A stretch of DNA of 64,000 bases, taken from positions 496,001 through 560,000 of the forward strand of contig NZ_CP098732.1 in assembly GCF_023824315.1 (NCBI RefSeq), in the 5' to 3' direction. Position 1 is the stretch's first letter; each line of letters opens with the position of its first letter. Made by a program: the position numbers and the translations under genes. Source of the DNA: Acinetobacter tibetensis. Lineage in GTDB: Bacteria; Pseudomonadota; Gammaproteobacteria; Pseudomonadales; Moraxellaceae. The notes under the pieces were generated by a model. That model ran no database searches. It had not been told where the DNA came from and saw only the letters and a program-made list of their open reading frames with translations. Shown in pieces: positions 29,605-38,774 of this stretch.

Positions 29605-30096
29605 ATGATTATTCTCATCCTTGTCGTGTAATTATTTCCTAATAAATTACGTATATCATAAATTGATTAAAAAATAATATACAAGTGAAACACCTAATTA
29701 TTTTTATTTCTCTTAAAAATAAGAAACTTAGGTGCCTATTCCTATCTGATGATCCCTATAAAGCATCCTTGTTTTTATAGTAATGCACCAAATATGGGCA
29801 TTTATTGTAGCGAGTTCATCGGGGTTTTCTAGCCAAAAGTGTTGTTTAAAACAGCAGTTGAATGCGGTGTTTAAGTGAACGAGAGACAACAAGAAATAAT
29901 GAAATTATGAATAAAGTAATTAAATTATATATTGCGTAATTTTATAAATTCAGTATGATGAAATGAAATTGATACAATTGTCGTAATGAATTGGAATTTT
30001 GCTTTTATTTAAACAATTGATTTTTATATAAGTAATAAAATTTCATCAGTGCGGCCAAGTGAAGAGTGTAGAGAAAACAACAAGGATGACATCATC
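29605..30096. other. Divergent regulatory region between permease and fahA
   Basis: About 490 bp of AT-rich sequence between divergent operons, with no gene. It contains an inverted GTAATT-N11-AATTAC at 29628-29650 near the permease start and the 29-bp motif at 29917-29945 shared with the hpd upstream region. Confidence 0.55.
29917..29945 (+). promoter_or_regulatory. Candidate tyrosine-regulon operator (fahA side)
   Basis: Consists of TAATTAAATTAT, an 8-nt spacer, then TAATTTTAT. The same two blocks with the same spacing occur at 35132-35160 upstream of hpd, and outside these two loci I saw no other copy. Likely bound by the IclR-family regulator encoded in the cluster; that link is inference. 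Confidence 0.5.
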
Positions 30097-31404
30097 ATGA
30101 ACTCACAATTGAGCTGTTTTATTCCTGTTCCAGCCCATTCAGATTTCACCATTCATAATTTGCCTTATGGCATTTTTAGTCGTTGCAAGGAAGGCGAACG
30201 ACGTGTTGGTGTTGCGATTGGCGAATGGATTTTAGATTTAGCTGCGTTGGAGCAGGCAGGCATTCTGCGTCTGAGTGAACATGAGTGCTATTTTAATCAG
30301 CCAAATTTGAATAAATTTATCGAATCAGGTTCAAGCAACTGGCATAAAGTACGACGTGAATTACAGGCTTTATTGGCTCTGGATAATCCACGCTTACAGC
30401 ATGATGCAGCATTGCAGCAACAGGTACTCTATAAACAGCAAGATGCCATCATGCATTTGCCTGTACAAATTTCGGGTTATACCGATTTTTATTCTTCTAA
30501 AGAACATGCCACCAATGTGGGCTGTATGTTCCGCGATCCTAAAAATGCCTTATTACCAAACTGGAGTGAATTACCTGTTGGTTATAACGGACGTGCCAGT
30601 TCGGTGGTGGTCAGTGGAACAGAGATTGTTCGTCCATCGGGGCAAATCAAATTACCTGAACAAGAGCGTCCAGTTTTTTCAGCGACACGTAAGCTAGATT
30701 TTGAATTAGAAACGGCTTTTATTGTGGGTAAACCGAGTCGTTTAGGTCAACCCATTCACATTGAAGATGCTGAAGCCCATATCTTTGGTATGGTGCTCCT
30801 CAATGACTGGTCGGCACGAGATATCCAACAATGGGAGTATGTCCCTTTAGGTCCGTTTAATGCCAAGACCTTTGCCAGTGCTATCTCGCCGTGGGTTGTG
30901 ACCATGCAAGCTTTACAGCCCTTTAAAATGCAGGGGCCTGTACAAGAACCACGTCCATTGGCCTATTTACAAGAAAATGTCGAAAGCAGTTATGACATTC
31001 AGCTTTCGGTAGAAATTCAAACACCTCAAAGTGACAGTGCGGATGTAATTTGCCAAACCAACTTTAAATATATGTACTGGTCAATGGCTCAGCAGTTAAC
31101 GCATCACACCATTTCTGGTTGTAATGTCAATGTCGGCGATTTGATGGGCTCGGGCACGATTTCGGGTTCAACCAAAGACTCATACGGCAGTTTGTTGGAA
31201 CTGACCTGGAACTCAACCACACCCTTAAATTTAGCCAATGGCGAACAACGTAGTTTTTTACAGGATGGCGATACGGTCATCATGAAAGGTCATGCAGAAA
31301 AAGATGGCATACGCGTGGGCTTTGGTGAAGTGCGAAATACCATTTTACCTGCTTTAAGTTTTGACTTTGCTGAAGCAGTGCAGGTACAGCATGAAACTGT
31401 ATAG
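30097..31404 (+). CDS. fahA: Fumarylacetoacetase
   Basis: Hydrolyses fumarylacetoacetate to fumarate and acetoacetate, the last step of tyrosine degradation. The product is 435 aa from ATG 30097, which has an AAGGA site; the GTG at 30049 is in frame but less likely. Family features are the N-terminal domain with NLPYGIFSR and RVGVAIGEWILDLAAL. The catalytic domain has YTDFYSSKEHATNVGCMFR, the metal-site LDFELETAF, NDWSARDIQQWEYVPLGPFNAKTFASA, and MGSGTISGS near the end. Its 3' end overlaps maiA by 14 bp, so the pair is translationally coupled. Confidence 0.96.
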   Translation: MNSQLSCFIPVPAHSDFTIHNLPYGIFSRCKEGERRVGVAIGEWILDLAALEQAGILRLSEHECYFNQPNLNKFIESGSSNWHKVRRELQALLALDNPRLQHDAALQQQVLYKQQDAIMHLPVQISGYTDFYSSKEHATNVGCMFRDPKNALLPNWSELPVGYNGRASSVVVSGTEIVRPSGQIKLPEQERPVFSATRKLDFELETAFIVGKPSRLGQPIHIEDAEAHIFGMVLLNDWSARDIQQWEYVPLGPFNAKTFASAISPWVVTMQALQPFKMQGPVQEPRPLAYLQENVESSYDIQLSVEIQTPQSDSADVICQTNFKYMYWSMAQQLTHHTISGCNVNVGDLMGSGTISGSTKDSYGSLLELTWNSTTPLNLANGEQRSFLQDGDTVIMKGHAEKDGIRVGFGEVRNTILPALSFDFAEAVQVQHETV

Positions 31405-32029
31405 CTATTTTCGCAGCTCAGCAGCGTTTCGTGTGCGGATTGCCTTAAATTTAAAAGGCTTGAGTTATGACACACAAGCGGTGCATTTGCTGAAACAGGG
31501 TGGCGAACAACACTCGGCAGAGTACGTGGCAATCAATCCGAGTGAGTTGGTGCCGACGTTATTGGATCAGCAGTATGTATTGACGCAATCACTGAGCATT
31601 CTTGAGTATCTGGAAGAAGCCTATCCAAAGACGGCTTTGCTGCCTCAGAATTTACAACAGCGCGCGCAGATTCGTGCTTTTGCCCAGCACATTGCTTGTG
31701 AAATTCATCCCCTGAATAACTTAAGAGTGTTGCAGTGCTTAGAGCAGACGCTTGCAGTGAGTAATACTGAAAAGACTGCATGGTATCAACACTGGATTAA
31801 GCTCGGTTTTCATAGCCTAGAGCAACAATTACAGCAATCGAATGGTCAGTACTGTTTTGGTGAACAGGCGAGTTTTGCAGATTGTTGCCTAATTCCACAA
31901 GTCTATAACGCCAAACGTTTTCAAATTGATTTAACGGAATATCCAAAAATCCAGTCGATTTATACGCATTGTATGCAGTTGGCAGCTTTTCATCAGGCTG
32001 CACCAGAACAACAAGCCGATTGGGAATAA
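31391..32029 (+). CDS. maiA: Maleylacetoacetate isomerase (zeta-class GST)
   Basis: Isomerises maleylacetoacetate to fumarylacetoacetate with glutathione. The 212-aa length equals the family norm when ATG 31391 is used, which lies inside the end of fahA. The N-terminal thioredoxin-like domain has YSYFRSSAAFRVRIALNLKGL; the usual Cys of the SSCxxRVR motif is Ala here, while both Ser remain. NPSELVPTL and QSLSILEYLEE form the glutathione site. The C-terminal helical domain has CEIHPLNNLRVLQ and the ASFADCCLIPQVYNAKRF motif. Second gene of the fahA operon. Confidence 0.95.
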   Translation: MKLYSYFRSSAAFRVRIALNLKGLSYDTQAVHLLKQGGEQHSAEYVAINPSELVPTLLDQQYVLTQSLSILEYLEEAYPKTALLPQNLQQRAQIRAFAQHIACEIHPLNNLRVLQCLEQTLAVSNTEKTAWYQHWIKLGFHSLEQQLQQSNGQYCFGEQASFADCCLIPQVYNAKRFQIDLTEYPKIQSIYTHCMQLAAFHQAAPEQQADWE

Positions 32030-32050
32030 AACAGAAAAAGGAGTTTGATT

Positions 32051-32599
32051 ATGAGTTTTGCAATTAAAAAAATTCACCACGTTGCTTACCGTTGTAAAGA
32101 TGCTAAAGAAACGGTGCAGTGGTACAAGACCATGTTGAACATGGACTTTATTTTAGCCTTTGCTGAAGACCATGTGCCGTCCACCAAAGCGTTTGATCCA
32201 TATATGCATTTGTTTTTAGATGCAGGTCAAGGCAATGTGTTGGCATTCTTTGAATTACCGACTCAGCCCGAGATGGGACGTGATGAAAACACCCCAGCTT
32301 GGGTGCAGCACATTGCCTTTGAAGTTGAAGACTTAAATGCATTATTGGCAGCCAAAGAACATTTAGAACAACAGGGTGTGAAAGTGCTTGGCATTACCAA
32401 CCACGGTATTTTCCATTCGATTTATTTCTTCGATCCAAATGGTCATCGTTTAGAGCTGACCTATAACGATGTACATGCTGATGAGAAAATCGCGCGGATC
32501 ACTGAAGAAATGAAACTGGAAATGCTGGATGAATGGAGCAAGACGAAACGCGCACCGCATCATACCCACTTCTTACATGAAGAAGAATTAGGTGCTTAA
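32051..32599 (+). CDS. VOC-family metalloenzyme in the tyrosine operon
   Basis: A 182-aa vicinal-oxygen-chelate protein, made from ATG 32051 with GGAG eight bases upstream. The paired beta-alpha-beta-beta-beta modules carry the expected metal ligands H10 (IHHVAYRC), H87 (WVQHIAFEV) and E135 (DPNGHRLELTY). A charged C-terminal tail (HHTHFLHEEELGA) follows. It lies 21 bp after maiA. The pathway needs a homogentisate ring-cleavage enzyme between Hpd and MaiA, and no HmgA is encoded here. VOC proteins include extradiol dioxygenases, so this protein may supply that step. A glyoxalase-like or isomerase role is the alternative. Confidence 0.85.
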   Translation: MSFAIKKIHHVAYRCKDAKETVQWYKTMLNMDFILAFAEDHVPSTKAFDPYMHLFLDAGQGNVLAFFELPTQPEMGRDENTPAWVQHIAFEVEDLNALLAAKEHLEQQGVKVLGITNHGIFHSIYFFDPNGHRLELTYNDVHADEKIARITEEMKLEMLDEWSKTKRAPHHTHFLHEEELGA

Positions 32600-32631
32600 A
32601 CCAAGCTTTTGATTTTTTAGTTTTACCCTTG

Positions 32632-32662
32632 ACTGCATTTTTGACCGAATGCAGTTTTTTTT
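32632..32662 (+). terminator. Terminator of the fahA-maiA-VOC operon
   Basis: Stem ACTGCATT / AATGCAGT with a short loop, followed by TTTTTTT. Confidence 0.85.
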
Positions 32663-32825
32663 GCTGTGAGTGATCGTCTGACGGGCTGTGAGATTCAATG
32701 TCATTCAAAAAGATGATTTCAGTTTTTTGTAAATCTCAGGCATGATGTCACGGACCAATGTGTCCTTGTGTAGTCACACAAAACTAAATAAATGATTGAA
32801 AAAATGACCTTTAAAGAGCGCGTCA

Positions 32826-33605
32826 ATGGTTGAAGAAAAGTTATCGGGTGGAGTGCAATCGCTTGAAGTGGGTTTGGCCGTGTTAAATGCACTGGTCGAG
32901 CATAATCAACCGATTATTCTCAAAGATCTATCGCACAAGCTGAGTATGCATCCAGCCAAAGCTCACCGCTATTTGGTGAGTTTGATCCGCATGAATTACG
33001 CCAAACAACTGGACGATGGTCAATACGCACTGGGTGATCAGGCTTGGCGTTTGGGTTTGAACTGTATTCAACATACTGATGCCTTACAACAAGTCCAATC
33101 GATGATTTATGCCTTACAGGCCAAGATTGGTTGTAGCATTCAAATTAGCAAATGGTCACCACGAGGTCCTTTGGTGGTGCAGTCGATAGAGTCGAATCAT
33201 CCGATTGCGATTGTAACCAAAGTTGGCTCAATTATGCCATTGGTTAACTCGGCATCGGGGCGGGTCTTTGCTTCGTATTTGCCAGAAAGTGTTATTCGTC
33301 CTTTGATGCAGGAAGAATGGGACAAAGCGGCCGCTTTAGGCCTAGCACTCAAACCTGCCAATTGGGATGAATTTAACCAATTAAAACAGCAGATTTGCAC
33401 CGAACAGATGGCTTTGGCGAAAGGAGATTTACTGGTCGGCATTAATGCGGTGGGTTTACCTGTATTTAATGCACAAGGCCAGATTGAATTTTCTGTGGTG
33501 GCAATAGACAGTGAAACATTCCTACCGTTGCACATAGGCAGTGAAAAAGTTCAGTTATTGCAGCAAGAAGTGGCTGCGATTAATCGGTTTATTCAAGCCC
33601 GTTAA
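32826..33605 (+). CDS. IclR-family regulator of tyrosine catabolism
   Basis: A 259-aa IclR-type regulator. The N-terminal winged HTH (about 10-75) has SLEVGLAVLNALVEH and LSHKLSMHPAKAHRYLVSLIRMNYAKQ. The C-terminal effector domain (about 85-255) has IAIVTKVGSIMPLVNSASGRVFASYLPE, the usual start of the ligand pocket. It is in the same place and family as HmgR, the IclR-type regulator of homogentisate genes in pseudomonads, so control of fahA and hpd is likely. The candidate operator is the shared 29-bp motif upstream of both units. The effector is not shown. Confidence 0.9.
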   Translation: MVEEKLSGGVQSLEVGLAVLNALVEHNQPIILKDLSHKLSMHPAKAHRYLVSLIRMNYAKQLDDGQYALGDQAWRLGLNCIQHTDALQQVQSMIYALQAKIGCSIQISKWSPRGPLVVQSIESNHPIAIVTKVGSIMPLVNSASGRVFASYLPESVIRPLMQEEWDKAAALGLALKPANWDEFNQLKQQICTEQMALAKGDLLVGINAVGLPVFNAQGQIEFSVVAIDSETFLPLHIGSEKVQLLQQEVAAINRFIQAR

Positions 33606-33624
33606 GATGGCTTATGCTACATGC

Positions 33625-33657
33625 CAAAAAAGGCGATTGAATTCAGTCGCCTTTTTT
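33625..33657 (+). terminator. Bidirectional terminator between iclR and hpd
   Basis: AAAAAAGGCGATTGA / TTCAGTCGCCTTTTTT pairs with one mismatch, A-run left and T-run right, between convergent genes. Confidence 0.85.
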
Positions 33658-33661
33658 GTGA

Positions 33662-33695
33662 GCGAAACATGCTTAAATGGGTTCGCATGTTTCGC
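33662..33695. repeat. Perfect hairpin between iclR and hpd
   Basis: An 11-bp inverted repeat GCGAAACATGC / GCATGTTTCGC around a 12-nt loop lies next to the terminator. It has no T-run on either side. It may assist hpd 3'-end formation. Confidence 0.45.
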
Positions 33696-33724
33696 CCGCT
33701 TGTATTGGGGTTTAAATACGTTAC

Positions 33725-34777
33725 TTAAACTTGGAGTACCCCACGACGGATTTGATCACGTTCAATCGATTCAAATAGCGCTTTAAAGTTCCCTTCACCA
33801 AAACCATCATCGGCTTTACGTTGAATAAACTCGAAGAATACAGGCCCAAGCATATTTTCTGAGAAAATTTGCAAGAGCAGTTTCTTCTCGCCATTTTGAG
33901 TTGAGCCATCCAATAAAATACCGCGTTGCTGTAGCTCATCTGTTGGTTCGCCATGATTTGGCAAACGCTCTGGCAGCATTTCATAATAAGTATTTGGTGG
34001 AGGGGTCATGAATTTCATGCCGAGGGCTTTCAGTTTGTCCCAAGTACCAATCAAATCATCAGTAATAAAGGCAATGTGTTGAATGCCTTCACCATTAAAG
34101 TCGGCAAGGAACTCAGCAATTTGACCATTGCCTTTATCTGAATCTTCATTCAATGGAATACGAATTTTGCCATCAGGAGCGGTGAGTGCTTTCGAGGTTA
34201 AACCTGTGTATTCACCTTTAATGTCGAAGTAGCGAATTTCTTGAAAATTGAAAATCTTTTCATAAAAGTTTGCCCAATATTCCATGCGACCTTTGTAGAC
34301 GTTATGGGTTAAATGATCAATTTCATTGAGACCTGTACCCACTGGGTGCGGGTTAACACCTTCAATAAACTCAAAATCATTTTCATAAATGTCACGGTCA
34401 ATCAGGAAAATGGGCATACCACCAATGCCTTTGATGGCTGGAATGTTGAGTTCCATTGGACCTGCTTGGCTATAAATAGGTTCTGCACCTAATTCCAATG
34501 CTTTTTGAAAGGCTTTGGCGGCATCGCGTGTTTTAAACCCCATGGCACATGCTGAAGGACCATGCTCTTTATAAAAATAAGAAGCATAAGATTCAGGTTG
34601 ATAGTTCAAAATAATATTGATATTTCCTTGACGCCATAAGTACGCATTTTTGGATTTATGCTTTGCGACTTTGCTAAAACCAATGGTTTCAAAAATTGGA
34701 TCGAGATCATTTTCCTTTGATACAAATTCAATAAATGCAAATCCACATAATTCTAATGGGTTTTCTAAAATATCCAT
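33725..34777 (-). CDS. hpd: 4-hydroxyphenylpyruvate dioxygenase
   Basis: Converts 4-hydroxyphenylpyruvate to homogentisate, using Fe(II) and O2. The 350-aa length is normal for bacterial enzymes. The two-VOC-module fold shows the iron-ligand segments [29 protein letters not shown] and the C-terminal [11 protein letters not shown] glutamate. The [23 protein letters not shown] and [18 protein letters not shown] motifs near the C-terminus are also typical. An AGAGGG ribosome site precedes the ATG. It is convergent with iclR and separate from the fahA operon, but shares its candidate operator motif. Confidence 0.97.
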   Translation of the reverse strand: MDILENPLELCGFAFIEFVSKENDLDPIFETIGFSKVAKHKSKNAYLWRQGNINIILNYQPESYASYFYKEHGPSACAMGFKTRDAAKAFQKALELGAEPIYSQAGPMELNIPAIKGIGGMPIFLIDRDIYENDFEFIEGVNPHPVGTGLNEIDHLTHNVYKGRMEYWANFYEKIFNFQEIRYFDIKGEYTGLTSKALTAPDGKIRIPLNEDSDKGNGQIAEFLADFNGEGIQHIAFITDDLIGTWDKLKALGMKFMTPPPNTYYEMLPERLPNHGEPTDELQQRGILLDGSTQNGEKKLLLQIFSENMLGPVFFEFIQRKADDGFGEGNFKALFESIERDQIRRGVLQV

Positions 34778-35670
34778 CTTATTTCCCTCTTGTCATGCAA
34801 GGACGAGTCCAATGTTCAGGCTGTTTGGGATGTGAGGAACGACATAGAAAAACCTGTAGGTTTCTCAATCTTCAGCAGGGTACATGCTGTGGCATGACCA
34901 AGTTCAAACGTTCAATGACACATCCTATGTGACTTTTATGATGGTGCTGTGGAATACCGCATCGTCATTCACTGTAGGGCTATTTTAGTTTTACAGTGGT
35001 TTTCTCTGATGGTTGTGATATTCCGTTCACCGATCATCTGTTTAACTGTGCTATTTGTGCATCAAAAAGGTGCACATTGGCTACTTTATGTTGAGAACAG
35101 CTTACTAAATCCAATTTAATTATGCAATACATAATTAAATTATGTTATTTGTAATTTTATCATGCGGTATCTACGCTAAGCTCTTGCAGCACTCTAGATT
35201 TGGAAAAAACCTTTTATTACACATAACAACAATTGAATTTGAATAAAATTTTTAAAAATCAAAAAACTACAAATTCATCTTTGCGATAAGCTACTCAAAA
35301 AGATGGTTGGCTCATTGGGCTTCTTTTCAAATCTTGAGTATTAAAGCCACAATTTCACTACTTCATTAAAGCATGCTTATAGGATCTGTATAATCCATAA
35401 TCATTAAAAAATGCAACAAAATTGTGCATAAATAGATTAAATGCACCACAATGTGTATTAAAAATTAAATAACGCATGATTTGTGCTTATTGTATTTTGC
35501 TCAAAACGTGCGAATTTAATGCTAAATTTTAAAAAAATGTTTCAACCTGCGTATGTAAATCGTTGGATTTAATGAAATAAAAAATCTTATAAAGTTGAAA
35601 TGTGCATATTTATTTTATTTTGGTACATAATTTGCATTAATTTTGCATATTGTATGTCTTGGATTTTCTT
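34778..35670. other. Long AT-rich regulatory region between hpd and the YitT gene
   Basis: About 890 bp between divergent genes with no open frame of coding character. It contains the shared 29-bp motif and a 12-bp inverted repeat near 35113-35160. Several TGCA-type AT-rich boxes lie before the membrane-protein gene (35400-35650). Confidence 0.5.
35113..35160. promoter_or_regulatory. Candidate tyrosine-regulon operator (hpd side)
   Basis: A perfect inverted repeat AATTTAATTATG / CATAATTAAATT (35113-35124, 35130-35141) with a 5-nt spacer overlaps the bipartite motif TAATTAAATTAT-N8-TAATTTTAT at 35132-35160, which is repeated upstream of fahA. It lies about 350 bp from the hpd start, so transcription of hpd would have a long leader or a second promoter. 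Confidence 0.5.
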
Positions 35671-36312
35671 ATGGACAACCAACCTTTATCAAATTCTGCC
35701 GTTTTGGCACCTCTCCCAGCAGCCATGACACATTCAAAAATAGAAGATGTCGTGGCACTCTTTATTGGCACCTTCCTGTTGTCTTTTGCGATTAATATCA
35801 TCCAACAGGGTGGCATTATGACAGGCGGTACAGCAGGTTTAGCCTTGTTGCTACATTACATCTTTAATGTGTCTTTCGGGACCTTGTTCTTCTGTATTAA
35901 TATTCCATTTTTTTATTTAGCCTATCAAAAAATGGGACTGCAAGTGGTGCTTAGAACCATGGCGGCCATTGGCTTGGTTTCATGCTTTGCAGAAATTAAT
36001 CCGAGTTTTTTTAGTCTAGAGAACATCAATCCGATCTATGCTTCCTTAATTGCCAACATTATTTTGGGTGTTAGTTTCCTCATTTTATTCCGCCATAAGT
36101 CGAGTATGGGAGGCATCAATTTATTGGCAATGTTCCTGAACGAGAAATACAATATTTCTATGGGTAAATTCCAAATGTTTGTGGATATCAGTATTTTGAT
36201 TGCATCGGCATTTTTTGTTGATTTTACTTTACTCATAATTTCGATTATGGGGGCGGTAGTCTTGAATTTGATCATTGCAATGAACCATCGTAAAGATCGT
36301 TATGTTGCTTAA
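35671..36312 (+). CDS. YitT-family membrane protein
   Basis: A 213-aa inner-membrane protein with five to six helices. The GTFLLSFAINIIQQGGIMTGGTAGLALLLHY start is the classic YitT-type motif, repeated in degenerate form near NIILGVSFLILFRHKSSMGGINLLAMFLNEKY. ATG 35671 is preferred; an upstream TTG at 35650 is in frame. The role is unknown for the family. It precedes an Lrp-family gene on the same strand, a neighbourhood often seen for small-molecule exporters, but no direct evidence for a substrate is visible. Confidence 0.85.
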   Translation: MDNQPLSNSAVLAPLPAAMTHSKIEDVVALFIGTFLLSFAINIIQQGGIMTGGTAGLALLLHYIFNVSFGTLFFCINIPFFYLAYQKMGLQVVLRTMAAIGLVSCFAEINPSFFSLENINPIYASLIANIILGVSFLILFRHKSSMGGINLLAMFLNEKYNISMGKFQMFVDISILIASAFFVDFTLLIISIMGAVVLNLIIAMNHRKDRYVA

Positions 36313-36323
36313 TTAAAGTACTT

Positions 36324-36368
36324 AACAGGGGGAGTAGAGCAAATCGAATTTGTTTTTCTCGCCCTGTT
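36324..36368 (+). terminator. Probable terminator after the YitT gene
   Basis: The stem AACAGGGGGAG / CTCGCCCTGTT has one G-G mismatch and a long loop that contains a T-tract. Moderate. Confidence 0.45.
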
Positions 36369-36437
36369 TCTATAAAGTAGTTTGCAGACAAAAACGCGCT
36401 TTTTCAGCAGTTTGATAACAAAATTCTAGGATAGATG

Positions 36438-36929
36438 ATGGGCGATGAACTGGACGATTACGATCGTAAAATTATTCAGCAATTACAGCAAAATGGTCGT
36501 TTAACCAATCAAGAGCTGGCAGAGTTGATTGGTCTTTCAGCGTCACAATGTTCGCGTCGTCGTGCCACATTGGAACAAAAAAAGATTATCACAGGCTACT
36601 ATGCACAAATTGCGCTGAAAGCAGACCCATCACCGATTACAGGCATGATCGAGGTCAGTATTCGGAATCATTATGATGATGGTTTTGAAAAGTTTTTGGA
36701 ATTTATTTTGGACGAGCCGCGCATCCGTGATGCCTATAAGCTCACAGGTACATCAGACTTTTTACTTAAAGTGGCAGTGAAGAATCTGGATGAAATGTCG
36801 CAATTGATCAGTAAAATTTCTTCACATCAATTCCAGATCAATGATATTACGACTTCTATTGTGTTGGAAAAACTCAAAGAAAACTCGATTGTTTTATCTA
36901 ATCCTGCATCCAATACCGAAGCGCTTTAA
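36438..36929 (+). CDS. Lrp/AsnC-family transcriptional regulator
   Basis: A 163-aa Lrp/AsnC protein. The N-terminal HTH is LDDYDRKIIQQLQQNGRLTNQELAELIGLSASQCSRRRATLEQKKIITGY, the standard feast/famine pattern. The RAM domain follows (MIEVSIRNHYDDGFEKFLEFILDEPRIRDAYKLTGTSDFLLKVAVKNLDEM). Two adjacent ATG codons are available; 36438 has AGGA six bases upstream and is preferred over 36435. The gene follows the YitT gene after a probable terminator, and no clear target gene is visible. An amino acid effector is expected from the family. Confidence 0.92.
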   Translation: MGDELDDYDRKIIQQLQQNGRLTNQELAELIGLSASQCSRRRATLEQKKIITGYYAQIALKADPSPITGMIEVSIRNHYDDGFEKFLEFILDEPRIRDAYKLTGTSDFLLKVAVKNLDEMSQLISKISSHQFQINDITTSIVLEKLKENSIVLSNPASNTEAL

Positions 36930-36940
36930 ATAACTGGCAG

Positions 36941-36969
36941 GGTTTTGTCTGTTGAACGGCAAAACCTTT
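36941..36969 (+). terminator. Weak hairpin after the lrp-like gene
   Basis: GGTTTTGTC / GGCAAAACC with an 8-nt loop, followed by TTTC. No long T-run. Confidence 0.35.
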
Positions 36970-37097
36970 CAGCATGAAATGAATAGAAGAAAAACGATTC
37001 TTACGCTACAATTGAGCCTATTTTTGTCTCACCTGACAGTGGTATGCGGCGCGTAATTTGCGTGGGCATCGCTGTGTACAAATTGCAGATTTCCCTA

Positions 37098-38687
37098 ATG
37101 TTCAAAGATCAATTATTGAAAGAAGTTCAGGCACGCCGAACCTTCGCGATTATTTCCCACCCCGATGCGGGTAAAACCACCATGACAGAAAAACTGCTGT
37201 TATGGGGTAAGGCCATTCAGGTGGCGGGTATGGTAAAAAGCCGTAAATCGGACCGTGCTGCGACCTCGGACTGGATGGAAATGGAAAAAGAACGTGGTAT
37301 TTCGATTACCACGTCGGTGATGCAGTTCCCCTATAAAGATAAGATGATCAATCTTCTGGATACTCCAGGACATGAAGATTTCTCGGAAGATACTTATCGT
37401 ACTTTGACAGCGGTTGACTCAGCACTCATGGTGATTGACGGTGCAAAAGGGGTTGAGGACCGAACCATCAAATTGATGGAAGTCTGTCGTATGCGTGACA
37501 CACCGATCATTTCATTTGTGAACAAAATGGACCGCGAAATCCGTGAGCCTTTAGAGTTGTTAGATGAAATTGAAAATGTTTTAAAAATTAAATGTGTTCC
37601 AATTACATGGCCACTGGGCACAGGTCGTGACTTCGCTGGGGTATTTAACCTGATCGAAGAAAAATTTTATGTGTATAAAGCGGGTTTTGGTTCAACTATT
37701 ACCGAGATTGAAATCCGAGATGGCTATGACTATGCAGACCTCCGTGAAAAAGTAGGGGAGCTGGCTTGGGCCGCATTTGAAGAGTCTTTAGAACTGGTTC
37801 AAATGGCGAATGAACCATTGGACCGTGAAGCGTTTTTGGCAGGCCGTCAAACCCCTGTGTTGTTTGGTACGGCACTGGGTAACTTTGGTGTAGACCATGT
37901 GTTAGATGCATTTAGCAACTATGCGCCTGAACCGAAAGCACACCCGACTCAAGACCGTAAAGTTGAAGCGACTGAAGAAGGTTTCACTGGTTTTGTCTTT
38001 AAAATTCAGGCCAATATGGATCCGAAACACCGTGACCGTATTGCTTTTATGCGTATTTGTTCAGGCAAATATGAAAAAGGCTTGAAAATGAAGCATGTAC
38101 GTTTAGATAAAGATGTGCGTATTAGCGATGCTTTGACCTTCTTGGCAGGGGATCGTCAGCACCTAGAAGAAGCGTGGCCAGGGGACATTATTGGTTTACA
38201 TAACCATGGCACCATTCAAATTGGCGATACCTTTACTTCGGGTGAAAAACTGCAATTTACCGGTATTCCACACTTTGCACCTGAAATGTTCCGCCGTGTG
38301 CGTTTGAAAGATCCTTTAAAGTCGAAGCAACTCCAAAAAGGCTTAAAAGAACTTTCAGAAGAAGGTGCAACACAAGTCTTCATGCCACAAAACAGCAATG
38401 ACTTGATTGTAGGGGCTGTAGGGGTGCTTCAGTTTGAAGTGGTTGCATACCGTTTGAAAGAAGAATACAAAGTTGATTGCGTTTATGAGCCTGTAAGTAT
38501 TAATACGGTTCGTTGGGTGTCATGTGATGATGACAAAAAATTCAATGAATTTAAGAAAAAGGCACATGATCAACTCTCTGTTGATGGAGGCGGGCATTTA
38601 ACGTATTTAGCACCAAGTCGTGTCAATTTACAGTTAATGCAAGAGCGTTATCCAGACATTGTGTTCCGTAATACACGCGAACACTAA
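37098..38687 (+). CDS. prfC: Peptide chain release factor 3
   Basis: RF3 is a ribosome-dependent GTPase that removes RF1 and RF2 after peptide release. The 529 aa from ATG 37098 equal the E. coli length; 18 further in-frame codons upstream are unlikely. GTPase motifs are [15 protein letters not shown] (G1), ERGISITTS (G2), [16 protein letters not shown] (G3) and FVNKMDRE (G4). Domain II and the C-terminal RF3-specific part ([22 protein letters not shown]) are present. It stands as a single gene with a terminator. Confidence 0.97.
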   Translation: MFKDQLLKEVQARRTFAIISHPDAGKTTMTEKLLLWGKAIQVAGMVKSRKSDRAATSDWMEMEKERGISITTSVMQFPYKDKMINLLDTPGHEDFSEDTYRTLTAVDSALMVIDGAKGVEDRTIKLMEVCRMRDTPIISFVNKMDREIREPLELLDEIENVLKIKCVPITWPLGTGRDFAGVFNLIEEKFYVYKAGFGSTITEIEIRDGYDYADLREKVGELAWAAFEESLELVQMANEPLDREAFLAGRQTPVLFGTALGNFGVDHVLDAFSNYAPEPKAHPTQDRKVEATEEGFTGFVFKIQANMDPKHRDRIAFMRICSGKYEKGLKMKHVRLDKDVRISDALTFLAGDRQHLEEAWPGDIIGLHNHGTIQIGDTFTSGEKLQFTGIPHFAPEMFRRVRLKDPLKSKQLQKGLKELSEEGATQVFMPQNSNDLIVGAVGVLQFEVVAYRLKEEYKVDCVYEPVSINTVRWVSCDDDKKFNEFKKKAHDQLSVDGGGHLTYLAPSRVNLQLMQERYPDIVFRNTREH

Positions 38688-38695
38688 ACTAAACA

Positions 38696-38724
38696 AAACA
38701 GCCTCTTTTCGGAGGCTGTTTTTA
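38696..38724 (+). terminator. Terminator of prfC
   Basis: Stem AACAGCCTC / GAGGCTGTT with a 6-nt loop followed by TTTT. Confidence 0.85.
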
Positions 38725-38774
38725 TATGGTATTTCTTTTTTATTGGTGAAGTTGCCGTTGAGGTAGCCTAGCGT

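Noticed and set aside
35400..35650. TGCA-type boxes as a dedicated regulator site before the YitT gene
   Set aside because: The boxes vary in sequence and spacing and fit AT-rich background; no consistent palindrome can be defined.
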